Source of the DNA: Archaeoglobus sp. JdFR-24
Lineage (GTDB): Archaea > Halobacteriota > Archaeoglobi > Archaeoglobales > Archaeoglobaceae
NCBI GenBank assembly: GCA_002011215.1
Contig: MTML01000107.1
Span: 1-41,292 of the forward strand
DNA: 41,292 nt
Direction: 5' to 3'
Made by a program: the position numbers and the translations under genes. Under the pieces are notes generated by a model. That model was not told the DNA's origin. It did no database searches and worked only from the letters and a program-made list of their open reading frames with translations. Of the stretch, positions 18,042-25,951 are shown one piece after another. Position 1 is the stretch's first letter. Each line of letters begins with the position of its first letter.

Positions 18042-19475
18042 TCAGGCAGGTTGCACATCTACTGTATACTTTGTACCCTCAATCTCCACTTCAAATTTCC
18101 CTGAGACTGCTTTGGCTACGGGCGGGAAGGGTTCTTCCTGAATCTCTCCTCTGAGGAATTTGAGTCCAGTCTGCGGAAACAGAGCATAGAGAAGGACATT
18201 TTCATCGGTCGCTTCGATACCCATTTCCTCCAGCTCTTTCTTCCTCTTCTCAAACTCCGGCTCAAGGAGATCTGCTGGTCTCCCATCAATCGGTTTTTCA
18301 TCTCCGAGAATCAGCTTTATAATTTCTTCACTGATCGGTGCGGGAGTTCTACCATACATTCCTTTAACCAGATCCTTTGTCTCCTTTGTCACAACCTTGT
18401 AGCGCTCTCCAACAAGAACGTTGACGACTGCCTGTACTCCAACAATCTGGCTCGTTGGTGTAACAAGAGGTGGATAACCGAGATCTTCTCTCACTCTCGG
18501 TACCTCTTTAAGAACCTCGGGCAGCTTGTCCAGGGCGTTCTGTTCTTTGAGCTGGTTTATCATGTTGGAGAACATTCCGCCGGGTATCTGATATACCAGC
18601 ACTCCTGTGTCAGGAATCGTGGAAAGCGGATCCAGATAACCCGCATATTTTTCCCTGATCTTCATCATGTATTCTCTTATTTCTATTAAAATTTCAAGAT
18701 CTACCCCAGTGTCGTACCCGAGTTCATTCAGCGCATAGACTATACTCTCAGTTGGTGGATGGCTTGTCCCCATACTCAATGGTGACATGCAGGTATCAAT
18801 CATATCCGCTCCGGCTTCAACACTCTTAAGGAGAGTCATCGAAGCCATACCGCTCGTATAGTGAGAATGTACATTTATTGGAATGCCCACTTCACTTTTC
18901 AAAGCCTTAACAAGATCGAATGCCATTTTTGGCGATAGCAAACCTGCCATATCCTTCACACATATCGAATCGACATCATAAGAGGCAAGTTCCTTTGCGA
19001 TCTCGATGTACTTCTCAATCGTGTGGACGGGAGATATCGTATAGCAGATTGTGGCCTGAACATGGGCATCGGTTTTTTTTGCAGTTCTTATCGCAGTATC
19101 AAGGTTTCTGACATCATTCAACGCATCAAAAATTCGGAAGAAGTCGAGTCCGTTCTCCGCGGTTTTCAGCACAAATTTCTCAACAATATCATCGGAGTAG
19201 TGTCTATAACCCACAACATTCTGTCCTCTGAGAAGCATTGACAGTTTCGCATTTTTTACTCTTTTCTTTATCTCTCTCAACCTTTCCCACGGGTTTTCAT
19301 TTAAAAATCTGTGAGCTGAATCAAAGGTCGCTCCTCCCCAGACCTCAAGGGTGCTTATACCGGATTCATCAAACTTTTCAACGATCGGAAGAATGTCTCT
19401 TGTCCTCATTCTTGTTGCGAGGAGAGATTGATGGCCATCCCTGAGTGTGAGGTCGATTATATCCACTTTACCCAT
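18042..19475 (-). CDS. pycB: Pyruvate carboxylase subunit B / oxaloacetate decarboxylase alpha, without biotin domain
   Basis: This is the carboxyltransferase subunit that moves CO2 between carboxybiotin and pyruvate. Motifs include DLTLRDGHQSLLATRM (8-23) with the metal-binding Asp, LLRGQNVVGYRHY (about 81), VKDMAG with the carboxylated Lys174, and NVHSHYTSGMA with metal ligands His203 and His205. The 477-aa protein ends EGTKYTVDVQPA, exactly where the linker to the biotinyl domain normally starts. There is no MKM biotinylation motif here or in the following 100 nt, so the biotin carrier must be encoded elsewhere. The start ATG has GGTGA 5 nt upstream and a TATA-like element near 19500. It could act as pyruvate carboxylase (gluconeogenesis/anaplerosis) or as a decarboxylase. 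Confidence 0.9.
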   Translation of the reverse strand: MGKVDIIDLTLRDGHQSLLATRMRTRDILPIVEKFDESGISTLEVWGGATFDSAHRFLNENPWERLREIKKRVKNAKLSMLLRGQNVVGYRHYSDDIVEKFVLKTAENGLDFFRIFDALNDVRNLDTAIRTAKKTDAHVQATICYTISPVHTIEKYIEIAKELASYDVDSICVKDMAGLLSPKMAFDLVKALKSEVGIPINVHSHYTSGMASMTLLKSVEAGADMIDTCMSPLSMGTSHPPTESIVYALNELGYDTGVDLEILIEIREYMMKIREKYAGYLDPLSTIPDTGVLVYQIPGGMFSNMINQLKEQNALDKLPEVLKEVPRVREDLGYPPLVTPTSQIVGVQAVVNVLVGERYKVVTKETKDLVKGMYGRTPAPISEEIIKLILGDEKPIDGRPADLLEPEFEKRKKELEEMGIEATDENVLLYALFPQTGLKFLRGEIQEEPFPPVAKAVSGKFEVEIEGTKYTVDVQPA

Positions 19476-19786
19476 AAAAATTCACCAGACTGAACTTGAG
19501 TTTTAAGTATTAATCTTTTTCTTTTTTGTTCTGTTTAGGTGTCAGATGTTACAAATAGAGGTGTATAGTATCTAAAAAATTAAGGGTGTGAGGGTTTTTC
19601 CAGCATCAGATAGTTGATTTCAATACCAGTCCGAATGGTTAGGAGTGAAGTGTGGACGATGCTCATCGTCGAAGAGGTTCCAATGTCCATTTGCACGAGC
19701 ATCTGCACAAGCATTTGCACGAGTATAAACTACTGGACTCAGTATTAACTCCAGCAAATTTATATGTTAAGATTTAATTCTCGAAC
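19476..19786. other. Intergenic region with a 12-bp tandem repeat and the EamA promoter
   Basis: No convincing gene is seen in this 311-bp stretch. It contains three tandem 12-bp units (19688-19723) of the form cat-t/c-tgcac-g/a-ag. A TATA-like TTTATATGTTAAG near 19760-19772, about 25 nt before the ATG at 19787, probably drives the EamA gene. The pycB promoter lies at the left edge. Confidence 0.55.
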
Positions 19787-20686
19787 ATGGAAAAGCAAAA
19801 ACAGGCATACATTTACGCCATTCTCGTTGTATTGATCTGGTCAACTGTTGCTTCTGCATTTAAGGTTTCGTTACGTTATTTAGATTTTCTCAGGCTACTA
19901 TTTTTTGCTTGTATCGCTTCAGTAACTATCCTCTTCATCATTCTGCTTGTCCAAAACAAAATCCGGCTTCTGAGAGAGTTTTCAGGAAGAGATTATTTAC
20001 GTTCTGCTGTACTGGGATTTCTCAACCCCTTTCTTTACTACATTGTCCTATTCAAAGCCTATTCATTACTTCCTGCTCAAGAAGCACAGCCACTTAATTA
20101 TACCTGGCCGATAATGCTGGTTTTGCTATCAATTCCCCTGCTAAAACAAAAAATAAAACTGAAGAGTGTTCTCGCTATAATTATCAGCTTCACTGGTGTT
20201 TTCATCATTTCAACACAGGGAAAGATCCTGGATTTCAAGTTTACAAATTCAGGTTCATTGCTGGCCCTGGGCAGTGCGATGATCTGGGCATTATTCTGGA
20301 TTTACAGTATAAGGGATGAGCGTGATGAAATTGTTAGGCTCTTTCTGAATTTTGTTTTTGGTTTTTTGTATGTACTGATTTCGACACTGCTTTTTTCGGA
20401 GATCATAATCCCGGATATTGCAGGACTTTTAGGAGCAACTTACGTTGGCCTATTCGAGATGGGAATTACCTTTGTTATATGGTCAAAGGCACTTAAACTA
20501 TCTGAGACCACAGCAAAAGTTAGCAAATTCACCTATCTTGTTCCGTTCCTGTCCCTGGTGATTATACATTTCGTGGTTGGAGAGAAAATACTATTCTCAA
20601 CAATAACAGGGCTGGTTTTAATTGTCACCGGAATTTTATTGGAACAGTTGAACAGCCACAATAGCCCAGCACTTCGTCAATCCTAA
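19787..20686 (+). CDS. EamA-family (DMT) transporter
   Basis: A 299-aa membrane protein with ten predicted helices in two EamA repeats, each about 140 residues. The first repeat ends with the ISFTGVFIIS type segment and the second with ITGLVLIVTGILLEQLN. The N-terminus IYAILVVLIWSTVASAFKVS is typical of the drug/metabolite transporter superfamily. Family members export amino acids, nucleotides or small metabolites; the substrate cannot be inferred. It has its own leaderless promoter and no operon partner. Confidence 0.85.
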   Translation: MEKQKQAYIYAILVVLIWSTVASAFKVSLRYLDFLRLLFFACIASVTILFIILLVQNKIRLLREFSGRDYLRSAVLGFLNPFLYYIVLFKAYSLLPAQEAQPLNYTWPIMLVLLSIPLLKQKIKLKSVLAIIISFTGVFIISTQGKILDFKFTNSGSLLALGSAMIWALFWIYSIRDERDEIVRLFLNFVFGFLYVLISTLLFSEIIIPDIAGLLGATYVGLFEMGITFVIWSKALKLSETTAKVSKFTYLVPFLSLVIIHFVVGEKILFSTITGLVLIVTGILLEQLNSHNSPALRQS

Positions 20687-20871
20687 GGGAGATGTTAACA
20701 CTCTGGCTTTGCCGACACCATCATATAAACGCCTATACGGCTCGCCTATATGGCTAAGCTCACACTTCACCACCAACTTTACGGTGTTGGCTTCGCAGAC
20801 GCTATATGTTAATTGAACTTTTTTATCGATTTCAATAAAATAATCAATAATATCTAACCTACCAAACTAAA
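20687..20871. other. Intergenic element with inverted and tandem repeats
   Basis: Between the convergent EamA and thiE genes lies a structured stretch. GCCGACACC (about 20711-20719) is complementary, with one G-T pair, to GGTGTTGGC (about 20776-20790). Between these arms two 13-bp units, cgcctatacggct and cgcctatatggct, sit head to tail (20730-20755). It could be a bidirectional terminator structure or an unrecognised RNA. I could not match it to a known family. Confidence 0.4.
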
Positions 20872-21522
20872 TTAAGCTTGAGATACTTTCAGGACGATTT
20901 CTAAAAGCTGTCTGGCTTTGAGCTCCGGGTTATTGTCTGCAGCTATTGCAGATATAACTGCAATTCCAGCACACCCTGTTTGCATGGTCTCAAATGCATT
21001 ATGATGGCTGATTCCACCAATCGCAACCACGGGGATTTTGACAGCCTTTATAATTTCCCTCAAGCCCTCAAGCCCTATCGCATCGCCAGCATCTTCCTTG
21101 GTTCTGGTTGAGAAAACAGGCCCGGCACCAAGATAGTCTGCTCTATCAAGTTCCGCTCTCACTGCTTCCTCAACATTGCTTACAGAGACTCCTACAATAA
21201 CATCACCAGCAATTTCTCTTACCAGTGGAGCTGGCATGTCTTCCTGACCCACATGAACACCATCAGCATAGGAAGCAAGGGCAACATCTACCCTGTCATT
21301 TACTATAAAAATCGCTCCGTAATCTTCAGTGAGCTTTTTGATATTTCTTGCGGTTTCCACCATCATCTTAGTAGCCATCTTCTTTTCTCTGAACTGTATC
21401 GTTCTCACTCCAGCCCTGAGAGCCATTTCAGCAAGTTCCTCATGTGTGTGTCCGAAGCTCCTGTCCGTTATGAAATAGAGTTTCAAATAATCTCTCAATT
21501 TTCTGGACATCGCATCCCTCAC
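20872..21522 (-). CDS. thiE: Thiamine-phosphate synthase
   Basis: ThiE couples HMP pyrophosphate with thiazole phosphate to form thiamine phosphate. The TIM-barrel protein (216 aa) shows IQFREKK (pyrophosphate binding), FIVNDRVDVAL, DGVHVGQEDMP, YLGAGPVFSTRTK and VAIGGI in the family order. The GTG start (21520-21522) overlaps the thiM stop by 4 nt. An ATG four codons later, preceded by GAGG, is an alternative. It is co-transcribed with thiM. Confidence 0.95.
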   Translation of the reverse strand: MRDAMSRKLRDYLKLYFITDRSFGHTHEELAEMALRAGVRTIQFREKKMATKMMVETARNIKKLTEDYGAIFIVNDRVDVALASYADGVHVGQEDMPAPLVREIAGDVIVGVSVSNVEEAVRAELDRADYLGAGPVFSTRTKEDAGDAIGLEGLREIIKAVKIPVVAIGGISHHNAFETMQTGCAGIAVISAIAADNNPELKARQLLEIVLKVSQA

Positions 21523-22334
21523 AGCTCTTCAAGCTTAATTCGCTCAGCAACAGTTTCTGGAGATATCGCAGAAAGAGTGTCGAGTAATTCGGCACGAAAG
21601 CTTCCAACTCCTCTGGCAGATTCAGCAGCAATTTCCCCAGCAATGCTGTAAAGTGCTGCACCTTCTATTACAGAGATCAGAGGATTCTTCTGAACTGCAA
21701 GAAAAGATGCTATAATACTACCAAGCATGCAACCGCTTGCTGTGATGCTGCCCAGCTTCTCATGACCATTGTGCAGAATGCAGAGTTCAGAACCATCTGA
21801 GAAAATGTCGGACTTTCCAGTTGCAACCGCTATCGTGTCATGAAGCATCGCAAATTCTCTTACAGCACTTGCAATATTTTCAACATCTGCACTCAATGAA
21901 TCTACCCCTTTAACAGCCCCTTCTGATCCCATCAAACTTAAAATTTCACCATAATTTCCTTTCACAGCGGATATGTCAAACTGAGAGAGCAGTTGAAGCG
22001 ACACCATTGTTCTGAGTTTTGTAGCTCCTGCCCCAACCGGATCAAGCAGAACCGGAATCTTTCCGCTTGCTGCTTCTCCAGCAATCAACATGCTCTGGAT
22101 CCAGTAGTCATCCAGAGTGCCAATGTTAATCACCAAAGCAGACGATACTGAAATTATTTCCGGAATTTCGCTGTGAGCATGTGTCATTATCGGTGATGCT
22201 CCAATTGCCAGCGTGGCATTTGCTGAGTCGTTCATGGCGACATAGTTGGTTATATGGTGTATCAAAGGTCTTTTTTCCCTTATCTTTTTAAGGTCTTCCT
22301 TCAGAGACCTGACTACCTTATTTGCAATTCCCAT
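21519..22334 (-). CDS. thiM: Hydroxyethylthiazole kinase
   Basis: ThiM phosphorylates 4-methyl-5-(2-hydroxyethyl)thiazole, a salvage entry to thiamine. Family blocks are RPLIHHITNYVAMNDSANAT near the start, LLDPVGAGATKLRT, AVKGNYGEILSL, VATGKSD, and ITASGCMLGSIIA with the catalytic Cys. The open frame continues 28 codons further upstream, but a TATA box (ATATATAAG on the plus strand, 22355-22363) lies inside that extension, 25 nt before the ATG at 22332-22334. The shorter 271-aa, leaderless form is therefore preferred and matches the family length of about 265. It is followed by thiE with a 4-nt overlap. No TPP riboswitch is seen. Confidence 0.93.
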   Translation of the reverse strand: MGIANKVVRSLKEDLKKIREKRPLIHHITNYVAMNDSANATLAIGASPIMTHAHSEIPEIISVSSALVINIGTLDDYWIQSMLIAGEAASGKIPVLLDPVGAGATKLRTMVSLQLLSQFDISAVKGNYGEILSLMGSEGAVKGVDSLSADVENIASAVREFAMLHDTIAVATGKSDIFSDGSELCILHNGHEKLGSITASGCMLGSIIASFLAVQKNPLISVIEGAALYSIAGEIAAESARGVGSFRAELLDTLSAISPETVAERIKLEEL

Positions 22335-22474
22335 AAATTCCGGATCACCAAATAATATATAAGTCTCTTGGTATAGTGAATAAGCTCTTTTGAATGAATC
22401 TCCTAAACCCTGAATCATTCTAAATCATTCACTAACAGATAAAACTTAATTATCCTTCACACCAAAGCAGTTTT

Positions 22475-23311
22475 GTGAGTCTGAAGGATTTGCTCAAAGA
22501 AAAAGTCAATGAGGATGAGCTTCTGAAGATTAGAAGGAGTTTTGAAATTATTGGAGATGTTGTGATAATCGACATTCCAGATGAGGTCATGCACATCAAG
22601 GATTTGATAGTCGATGCTATTCTCACAAAGCATAAAAGAGTAAAAACCATTCTCAGAAAGGTTGGAGAGGTTAATGGTGTTTTCAGGGTCGCTAAATACG
22701 AAATTATTTATGGTAATGAGACTGAAACTACAGTAAAGGAGCATGGATGCAGATTTATTGTTGACCCCACCAAAGTATACTATTCCACGAAGCTTTCAGG
22801 AGAGAGAGAACGAATTTCCAGACTTGTAAAGGACGATGAGCGTGTTTTAGTAATGTTTGCAGGTGTCGGGCCTTATGCAATAGTGATCGCAAGGCTTGCA
22901 AAACCATCAGAAGTCGTTGGAATTGAGATCAATCCTCAGGCTGTGGAATATTTCAAACAGAATGTCAGACTGAACAAAATAGAAAGTATCGTCAGGATAT
23001 ATGAGGGTGATGTGAGGGAGATTCTTCCGAAAATAGAAGGTAAATTCGATCGCATTCTTATGCCATCACCCTACATCGCCGAGAACTTCGTTGATACTTT
23101 AAGGGGTAAAATAAAGGAGGGCGGTACTGTTCACTACTACACCTTTGCCGGAAAGGAAGAGAGAGATGTAATTTTGCCCGAAAGGGTTTCAGAACTTTTC
23201 AGGAACAACGGGATGTATGTCAGAGTTGAGAACATCAGAGAATGCGGAAATTTTGCACCCTATGTCTACAGATACGTTCTGGATTTGAGAATTGAGAGAG
23301 TTGAGAATTAG
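22475..23311 (+). CDS. trm5: Trm5-family tRNA (guanine37-N1)-methyltransferase-like protein
   Basis: A class I S-adenosylmethionine enzyme of the Trm5/TYW2 group that modifies G37 next to the tRNA anticodon. The central part reads EHGCRFIVDPTKVYYS (about 89-104). The SAM-binding loop MFAGVGPYAIVIA (about 127) and GIEINPQAVEYFKQNV with the ribose-binding acidic residue follow. Then come DRILMPSPYIAENF and GGTVHYYTF. The DPTKVYYS and HYYTF segments favour Trm5 over TYW2. At 278 aa it starts directly with the middle domain and lacks the separate N-terminal D1 domain of the Methanocaldococcus enzyme. The catalytic-loop NLP motif reads PSP. The GTG start has a TATA-like element about 26 nt upstream. 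A wyosine-pathway role cannot be excluded. Confidence 0.78.
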   Translation: MSLKDLLKEKVNEDELLKIRRSFEIIGDVVIIDIPDEVMHIKDLIVDAILTKHKRVKTILRKVGEVNGVFRVAKYEIIYGNETETTVKEHGCRFIVDPTKVYYSTKLSGERERISRLVKDDERVLVMFAGVGPYAIVIARLAKPSEVVGIEINPQAVEYFKQNVRLNKIESIVRIYEGDVREILPKIEGKFDRILMPSPYIAENFVDTLRGKIKEGGTVHYYTFAGKEERDVILPERVSELFRNNGMYVRVENIRECGNFAPYVYRYVLDLRIERVEN

Positions 23312-23365
23312 CTTCCGATAAAACCTCAAACAGTTTCACAAAACCAAAAATAAAAATAAAAAATT

Positions 23366-24970
23366 TTAGAGGGTTTCGGTCAGTTTCACACAGTATTTGT
23401 CCACAACCTCTTTTTCGGGCTTCTTTGTCACCAGTGATATTACGATGAACAGCAGGAATCCCACAGGAATTGCCCAGACCTGGTGTGGTGTTATTATGGC
23501 CGTTTTTGGAAGTCCAAGGAGTGGGTTGAGGAAGAAGAAGGAGTGGTGACCAAGAACTGTCTTTGCATAAAGCCATGCATACAGGTGGAGGACGAACATA
23601 ACCACTGCAGTAATCCATGTCGCGGTTCTGGTTGCTCCCTTCCACCACAGTCCAAGCACTAAGCTCGGTCCGAGGGCAGCAATGATAACCACGAACGCCC
23701 ATCCGGAGAGGTCAAGAACCAGACCAGGCGGATTTATTGCAATCACCATGCTGACGGCGAGGAAGATGACTGAAACGATTCTTGCCATCAGAACGGGGTT
23801 CTCCTTGGCAAATTTGCTTCTGAGCATCATGTCTGCCCAGTCTCTGGTGACAAGGACGTTGACGACCATAACCCATCCGGCAGCGGTGGACATCGCAATT
23901 GCAAGACCACCAGCACAGAGTATACCGAGAATCCATGGGTTCTGCAGAGCTTCAACTGCTGCAACCATCGAGTAGTCCGTTACAGTTCCAACACCATAGG
24001 TCGTTGCATAGTATTTCAGAACTCCAACCGCTCCTCCCTTTGTAACAACTCCCTGCTGGATGAGCGGGTGAGCTGATTCAATCATCACTTTTGCTCCAGC
24101 ACCGATTATCTCAAGACCCAGGTAGAATATACCTGCGAACAGCGTACACCAGAAGATACTTCTTCTTGCTGTCTTGATGTCCATAACTGTAAAGAATCTT
24201 ACGACCGTATAAGGCATCGTTGCAAAACCGTAGTGCCAGACAAAGAACCATCCGACAACTCCAAGCCAGGTTCCTGCAAGAATGTGATGCGGTTTAGGAT
24301 CAGATGGTGTGTTGAAGAAGGTCGGGCTGTTCTGAAGGATTGCCTGGTGGTATCCGGCAAGACCTCCAAAGTAGTTTATAATACCTATAGCTGCCAAGAG
24401 AGCTGCTATGGTCATAAGAACTGCCTGAAATGCAGCATTCCAGCTTGTAGCGATCATTCCACCGAAGACGACGTAGACCATGACGATTACAGCACCAAGT
24501 ATAACTCCGTAAAGATACGGAAATCTCAGAATTGCAAGCAGGAATATACCCATACCGACTATAGAGAGCGTAATGTAGAGTATTGCACCGAACATCACAA
24601 TTACACCAACAAGCCATCTCAGTCTCTGATCATTGTATCTGTCTGCATAATAGTCTGCAAAGCTCGTAGGACCGTATTTCCTCATCGCAGCAGCCGTAAG
24701 CAATGTTGCAACAGGCATACCTGCTATGATAGCGGACATCGCCCACCAGAATGGATATCCCAGAATGAACACATAAGCGGGCAATCCAAGCATGGATGCT
24801 GGACTCAGATATGTCGACTCAAGAGCGAGACCGTTAACAACACTACCAATCTGCCTTCCGGCAATATAATAATCGGTGGCACTTTTCATCTTCTGTCTCG
24901 AATACCAACCTATAGCTATAACACCGAGGAAATACAGTGCTGTAATTCCAACAACAATCGGATTAGCCAT
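23366..24970 (-). CDS. ActP-like sodium:solute symporter
   Basis: A large SSS-family carrier (about 534 aa, 13 helices). TDYYIAGRQIG follows the first helix, VFGGMIATSWNAAFQAVLM (about 167-185) marks helix 5, and GGLAIAMSTAAGWVMVV (about 355) the sodium-site helix. The length and partner genes resemble bacterial acetate/monocarboxylate permeases. The frame opens at GTG (24977-24979), but that codon lies inside the ribosome site GGAGGTG. The ATG at 24968-24970 is the better start. A 69-aa membrane protein gene ends 6-15 nt upstream on the same strand. Organic-acid uptake is the likely role; acetate is a guess from context. Confidence 0.88.
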   Translation of the reverse strand: MANPIVVGITALYFLGVIAIGWYSRQKMKSATDYYIAGRQIGSVVNGLALESTYLSPASMLGLPAYVFILGYPFWWAMSAIIAGMPVATLLTAAAMRKYGPTSFADYYADRYNDQRLRWLVGVIVMFGAILYITLSIVGMGIFLLAILRFPYLYGVILGAVIVMVYVVFGGMIATSWNAAFQAVLMTIAALLAAIGIINYFGGLAGYHQAILQNSPTFFNTPSDPKPHHILAGTWLGVVGWFFVWHYGFATMPYTVVRFFTVMDIKTARRSIFWCTLFAGIFYLGLEIIGAGAKVMIESAHPLIQQGVVTKGGAVGVLKYYATTYGVGTVTDYSMVAAVEALQNPWILGILCAGGLAIAMSTAAGWVMVVNVLVTRDWADMMLRSKFAKENPVLMARIVSVIFLAVSMVIAINPPGLVLDLSGWAFVVIIAALGPSLVLGLWWKGATRTATWITAVVMFVLHLYAWLYAKTVLGHHSFFFLNPLLGLPKTAIITPHQVWAIPVGFLLFIVISLVTKKPEKEVVDKYCVKLTETL

Positions 24971-24985
24971 TTTTTTCACACCTCC

Positions 24986-25195
24986 TTACGAAGCCTCCTC
25001 CGCTTTCTCCGGGAAGTAGAAGTATATCACTGACATTATCAGTGGCACTATCCACGTCCCCAGCAGTGCCGCATAGATCTCTGGTCCCAGTAGTATGTGG
25101 TTCCATCCCATAGTTGCTTCGCCTATCCAGCAAATCGCTGTAAATCCATAATACAATACCAAACCTGCCCAAAATATTTTAGGTGGCCACGGCAT
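24986..25195 (-). CDS. Small two-helix membrane protein, putative symporter subunit
   Basis: A 69-aa protein with two hydrophobic segments (about 8-27 and 41-60) separated by a loop with Trp and Gly, and an acidic C-terminus (PEKAEEAS). GAGGTGAT precedes the ATG at 25193-25195. It is encoded immediately upstream of the ActP-like symporter, the place where bacteria encode the small DUF4212/DUF485-type partner of such carriers. I cannot assign it to either family by eye. The role as a symporter subunit is inferred from size, topology and coupling. Confidence 0.7.
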   Translation of the reverse strand: MPWPPKIFWAGLVLYYGFTAICWIGEATMGWNHILLGPEIYAALLGTWIVPLIMSVIYFYFPEKAEEAS

Positions 25196-25226
25196 TCAAT
25201 CACCTCAATCTAAACAAAAAATAATT

Positions 25227-25242
25227 AAAGATTTAAATCTTT
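25227..25242. promoter_or_regulatory. 16-bp palindrome overlapping the symporter operon TATA box
   Basis: AAAGATTTAAATCTTT is a perfect palindrome whose centre TTTAAAT serves as the likely TATA box. The predicted transcription start is about 12 nt before the ATG of the 69-aa protein. A dimeric regulator bound here would block the TATA-binding protein. The binding protein is unknown. Confidence 0.4.
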
Positions 25243-25284
25243 CTATTTCTTTCGGTTAACTAACATTAAATCATTTAAAAATTG

Positions 25285-25914
25285 TCAGAAAATAAAGTCA
25301 ATTTTCGATACTTTGCTCGCATCCAGAATGGAAAGGACTCTTTCAAGAGATGTAACTCCATATTTCAGTAGTTTGAGGAGTTGAATTTGAAAAATTTGGG
25401 CCGTGAAGAAGGCGTCCGCCAAAGCATCATGTCTAAATCTGCCACTTAGGTTATAAGCTTTAATTAAAGAATCGAGATTGAGATCAGCAGTACATTTTCT
25501 CTCTCCAAGCCTGTCGCAGAGCCACTTTTCAATGATAGCAACATCCACATACCTGTTCTTGAAGTCCATTCCCACTGATTTAAAGGATTTTTTAAGGAAG
25601 TCCACGTCAATTTCCACCGCATGACCTACAACAATTGAATCCCCTATTCTTTCCTTCACATCATTCGCTATTTCTGAAAACTTGGGTGCCCTTTCAAGCG
25701 TTTTTGGATCAATACCGTGTATTCTCATTGATTTTAACCTGTATTTTGATGGCCTGACGAGGGTGTGATAACTCTCTCCCGCCAGAATTCTTGTGCCACG
25801 CATTGGCACAATTCCAATTGAAATTATCTCATCTTTCCTCAAATTCAGACCTGTAATCTCCACATCAACAACCGCAAATCTTGCATCTCTGAGATTCAAT
25901 CCAATCACCATCAA
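25285..25914 (-). CDS. DEDDh 3'-5' exonuclease (DnaQ/epsilon-like)
   Basis: A 209-aa exonuclease of the RNase H-fold DEDDh class. ExoI is FAVVDVEITGL with Asp17 and Glu19, ExoII is VVGHAVEIDVDFLKK, where an Asp follows the conserved H/N position, and ExoIII is RFRHDALADA with the His-x4-Asp pair. It degrades DNA or RNA from the 3' end in the cytoplasm. It begins 37 nt after the stop of the DUF294 protein, on the same strand. Exonucleases of this type neighbour cNMP/CBS/DUF294 proteins and acetate symporters in many bacteria, so the pairing is more likely functional than accidental. The substrate is unknown. Confidence 0.85.
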   Translation of the reverse strand: MMVIGLNLRDARFAVVDVEITGLNLRKDEIISIGIVPMRGTRILAGESYHTLVRPSKYRLKSMRIHGIDPKTLERAPKFSEIANDVKERIGDSIVVGHAVEIDVDFLKKSFKSVGMDFKNRYVDVAIIEKWLCDRLGERKCTADLNLDSLIKAYNLSGRFRHDALADAFFTAQIFQIQLLKLLKYGVTSLERVLSILDASKVSKIDFIF

Positions 25915-25951
25915 TCAAAATAATTTAAGTTGAGTCGGAAGTTCCAGCATT

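Noticed and set aside
19652..19777. 41-codon GTG-initiated frame encoding a His-rich HLHEHLHKHLHE stretch
   Set aside because: The His-rich part is just the 12-bp tandem repeat, there is no ribosome site, and its end runs through the TATA box of the EamA gene.
22335..22474. Possible TPP riboswitch upstream of thiM
   Set aside because: No CUGAGA or ACCUGA-like conserved elements could be found there or upstream of thi4.
24233..25033. 266-codon plus-strand open frame opposite the ActP-like symporter
   Set aside because: It is rich in Cys, His and Ser in a way typical of the antisense of membrane-protein codons and lies over a well-supported gene.
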